DNA from: UBA4719 sp035654835 | GTDB lineage: Bacteria > Actinomycetota > Actinomycetes > Actinomycetales > Dermatophilaceae | Length of the DNA stretch: 6,032 bases | Direction: 5' to 3' | NCBI GenBank assembly: GCA_035654835.1 | Contig: DASRVZ010000050.1 | Coordinates: forward strand, 1-6,032 | Shown: positions 5,946 to 6,032 of the stretch, in pieces | Position numbering within the stretch: the stretch's first letter is position 1 | Layout of the letters: the number at the start of each line of letters is the position of its first letter | The notes under the pieces: model-generated | Database searches by the model: none | What the model was told of the DNA's origin: nothing | What the model saw: only the letters and a program-made list of their open reading frames with translations | Made by a program: the position numbers and the translations under genes

Positions 5946-6032
5946 CACTCCCTACGCCGGCATTACCCGGACAGGTTCAACGGTCGACGGCCCTAGCCGC
6001 CCTCTCAGCTCACTGGTGCGAGCTCCCGTGGT
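5946..6032 (-). ncRNA. TPP riboswitch (THI element) of the MFS transporter gene
   Basis: The minus strand carries a stem GCTC / GAGC (P3), CTGAGA (6008-6003), a GGC-rich P3a-like stem, GACCG completing P2, AACCTGT (5977-5971), a P5 stem CCGG / GTAAT / GCCGG, and GCGTAGGGA at the 3' edge. A short P1 is visible as CAC (6030-6028) with GTG (5948-5946). Any further 5' pairing, and the promoter, lie beyond the window edge. As in the thiM leader, the ribosome site forms the 3' edge, so TPP should block translation of the transporter. Confidence 0.95.
5948..5953 (-). promoter_or_regulatory. Shine-Dalgarno of the MFS gene, inside the riboswitch 3' edge
   Basis: AGGGAG ends 10 nt before the ATG at 5937 and shares its last base with the P1 3' strand, the same geometry as in the thiM leader. 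It fixes the start codon. Confidence 0.85.

Overview
GC-rich window whose amino-acid usage (Ala, Arg, Gly, Val), GTG/TTG starts and stop/start-overlapped genes fit an actinobacterium. I cannot place it further; a propionibacterium- or Micrococcales-like host would fit. The recognisable content is a vitamin B1 (thiamine) salvage locus, transcribed entirely on the minus strand.

Reading the minus strand 5' to 3' (right to left): a TPP riboswitch (6032-5946) precedes a 465-residue major facilitator (MFS) transporter (5937-4540). After about 0.85 kb of decayed DNA, a second TPP riboswitch (3692-3603) precedes a tight four-gene operon: thiM (3597-2785), thiE (2788-2132), thiD (2135-1326) and tenA (1326-679). 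Neighbouring operon genes overlap by 4, 4 and 1 bases, so translation is probably coupled. In both leaders an AGGGA-type Shine-Dalgarno forms the 3' edge of the TPP aptamer, exactly 10 nt before the start codon, so TPP binding should directly hide the ribosome site.

Together the genes describe salvage rather than de novo synthesis. TenA turns degraded aminopyrimidine (or thiamine) into HMP. ThiD phosphorylates HMP to HMP-PP. ThiM phosphorylates the thiazole alcohol. ThiE joins the two halves into thiamine phosphate. No thiC, thiG, thiS, thiH, thiO or thiL is present here; they could lie elsewhere in the genome. The separately riboswitched MFS gene is the natural candidate importer for a B1 precursor or thiamine, and is the most interesting item in the window.

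The stretch between transporter and operon (about 3693-4540) carries plus-strand relics: the C-terminal end of a multidrug-type MFS protein, a possible N-terminal scrap of an alpha/beta hydrolase, and a frameshifted, truncated dihydrofolate-reductase-family gene. The left end (1-678) holds a possible gene tail, a perfect 23-bp inverted repeat and about 540 bases with no recognised gene. I see no CRISPR array, tRNA, rRNA or intact mobile element, and no convincing new multi-gene system beyond the transporter candidate.
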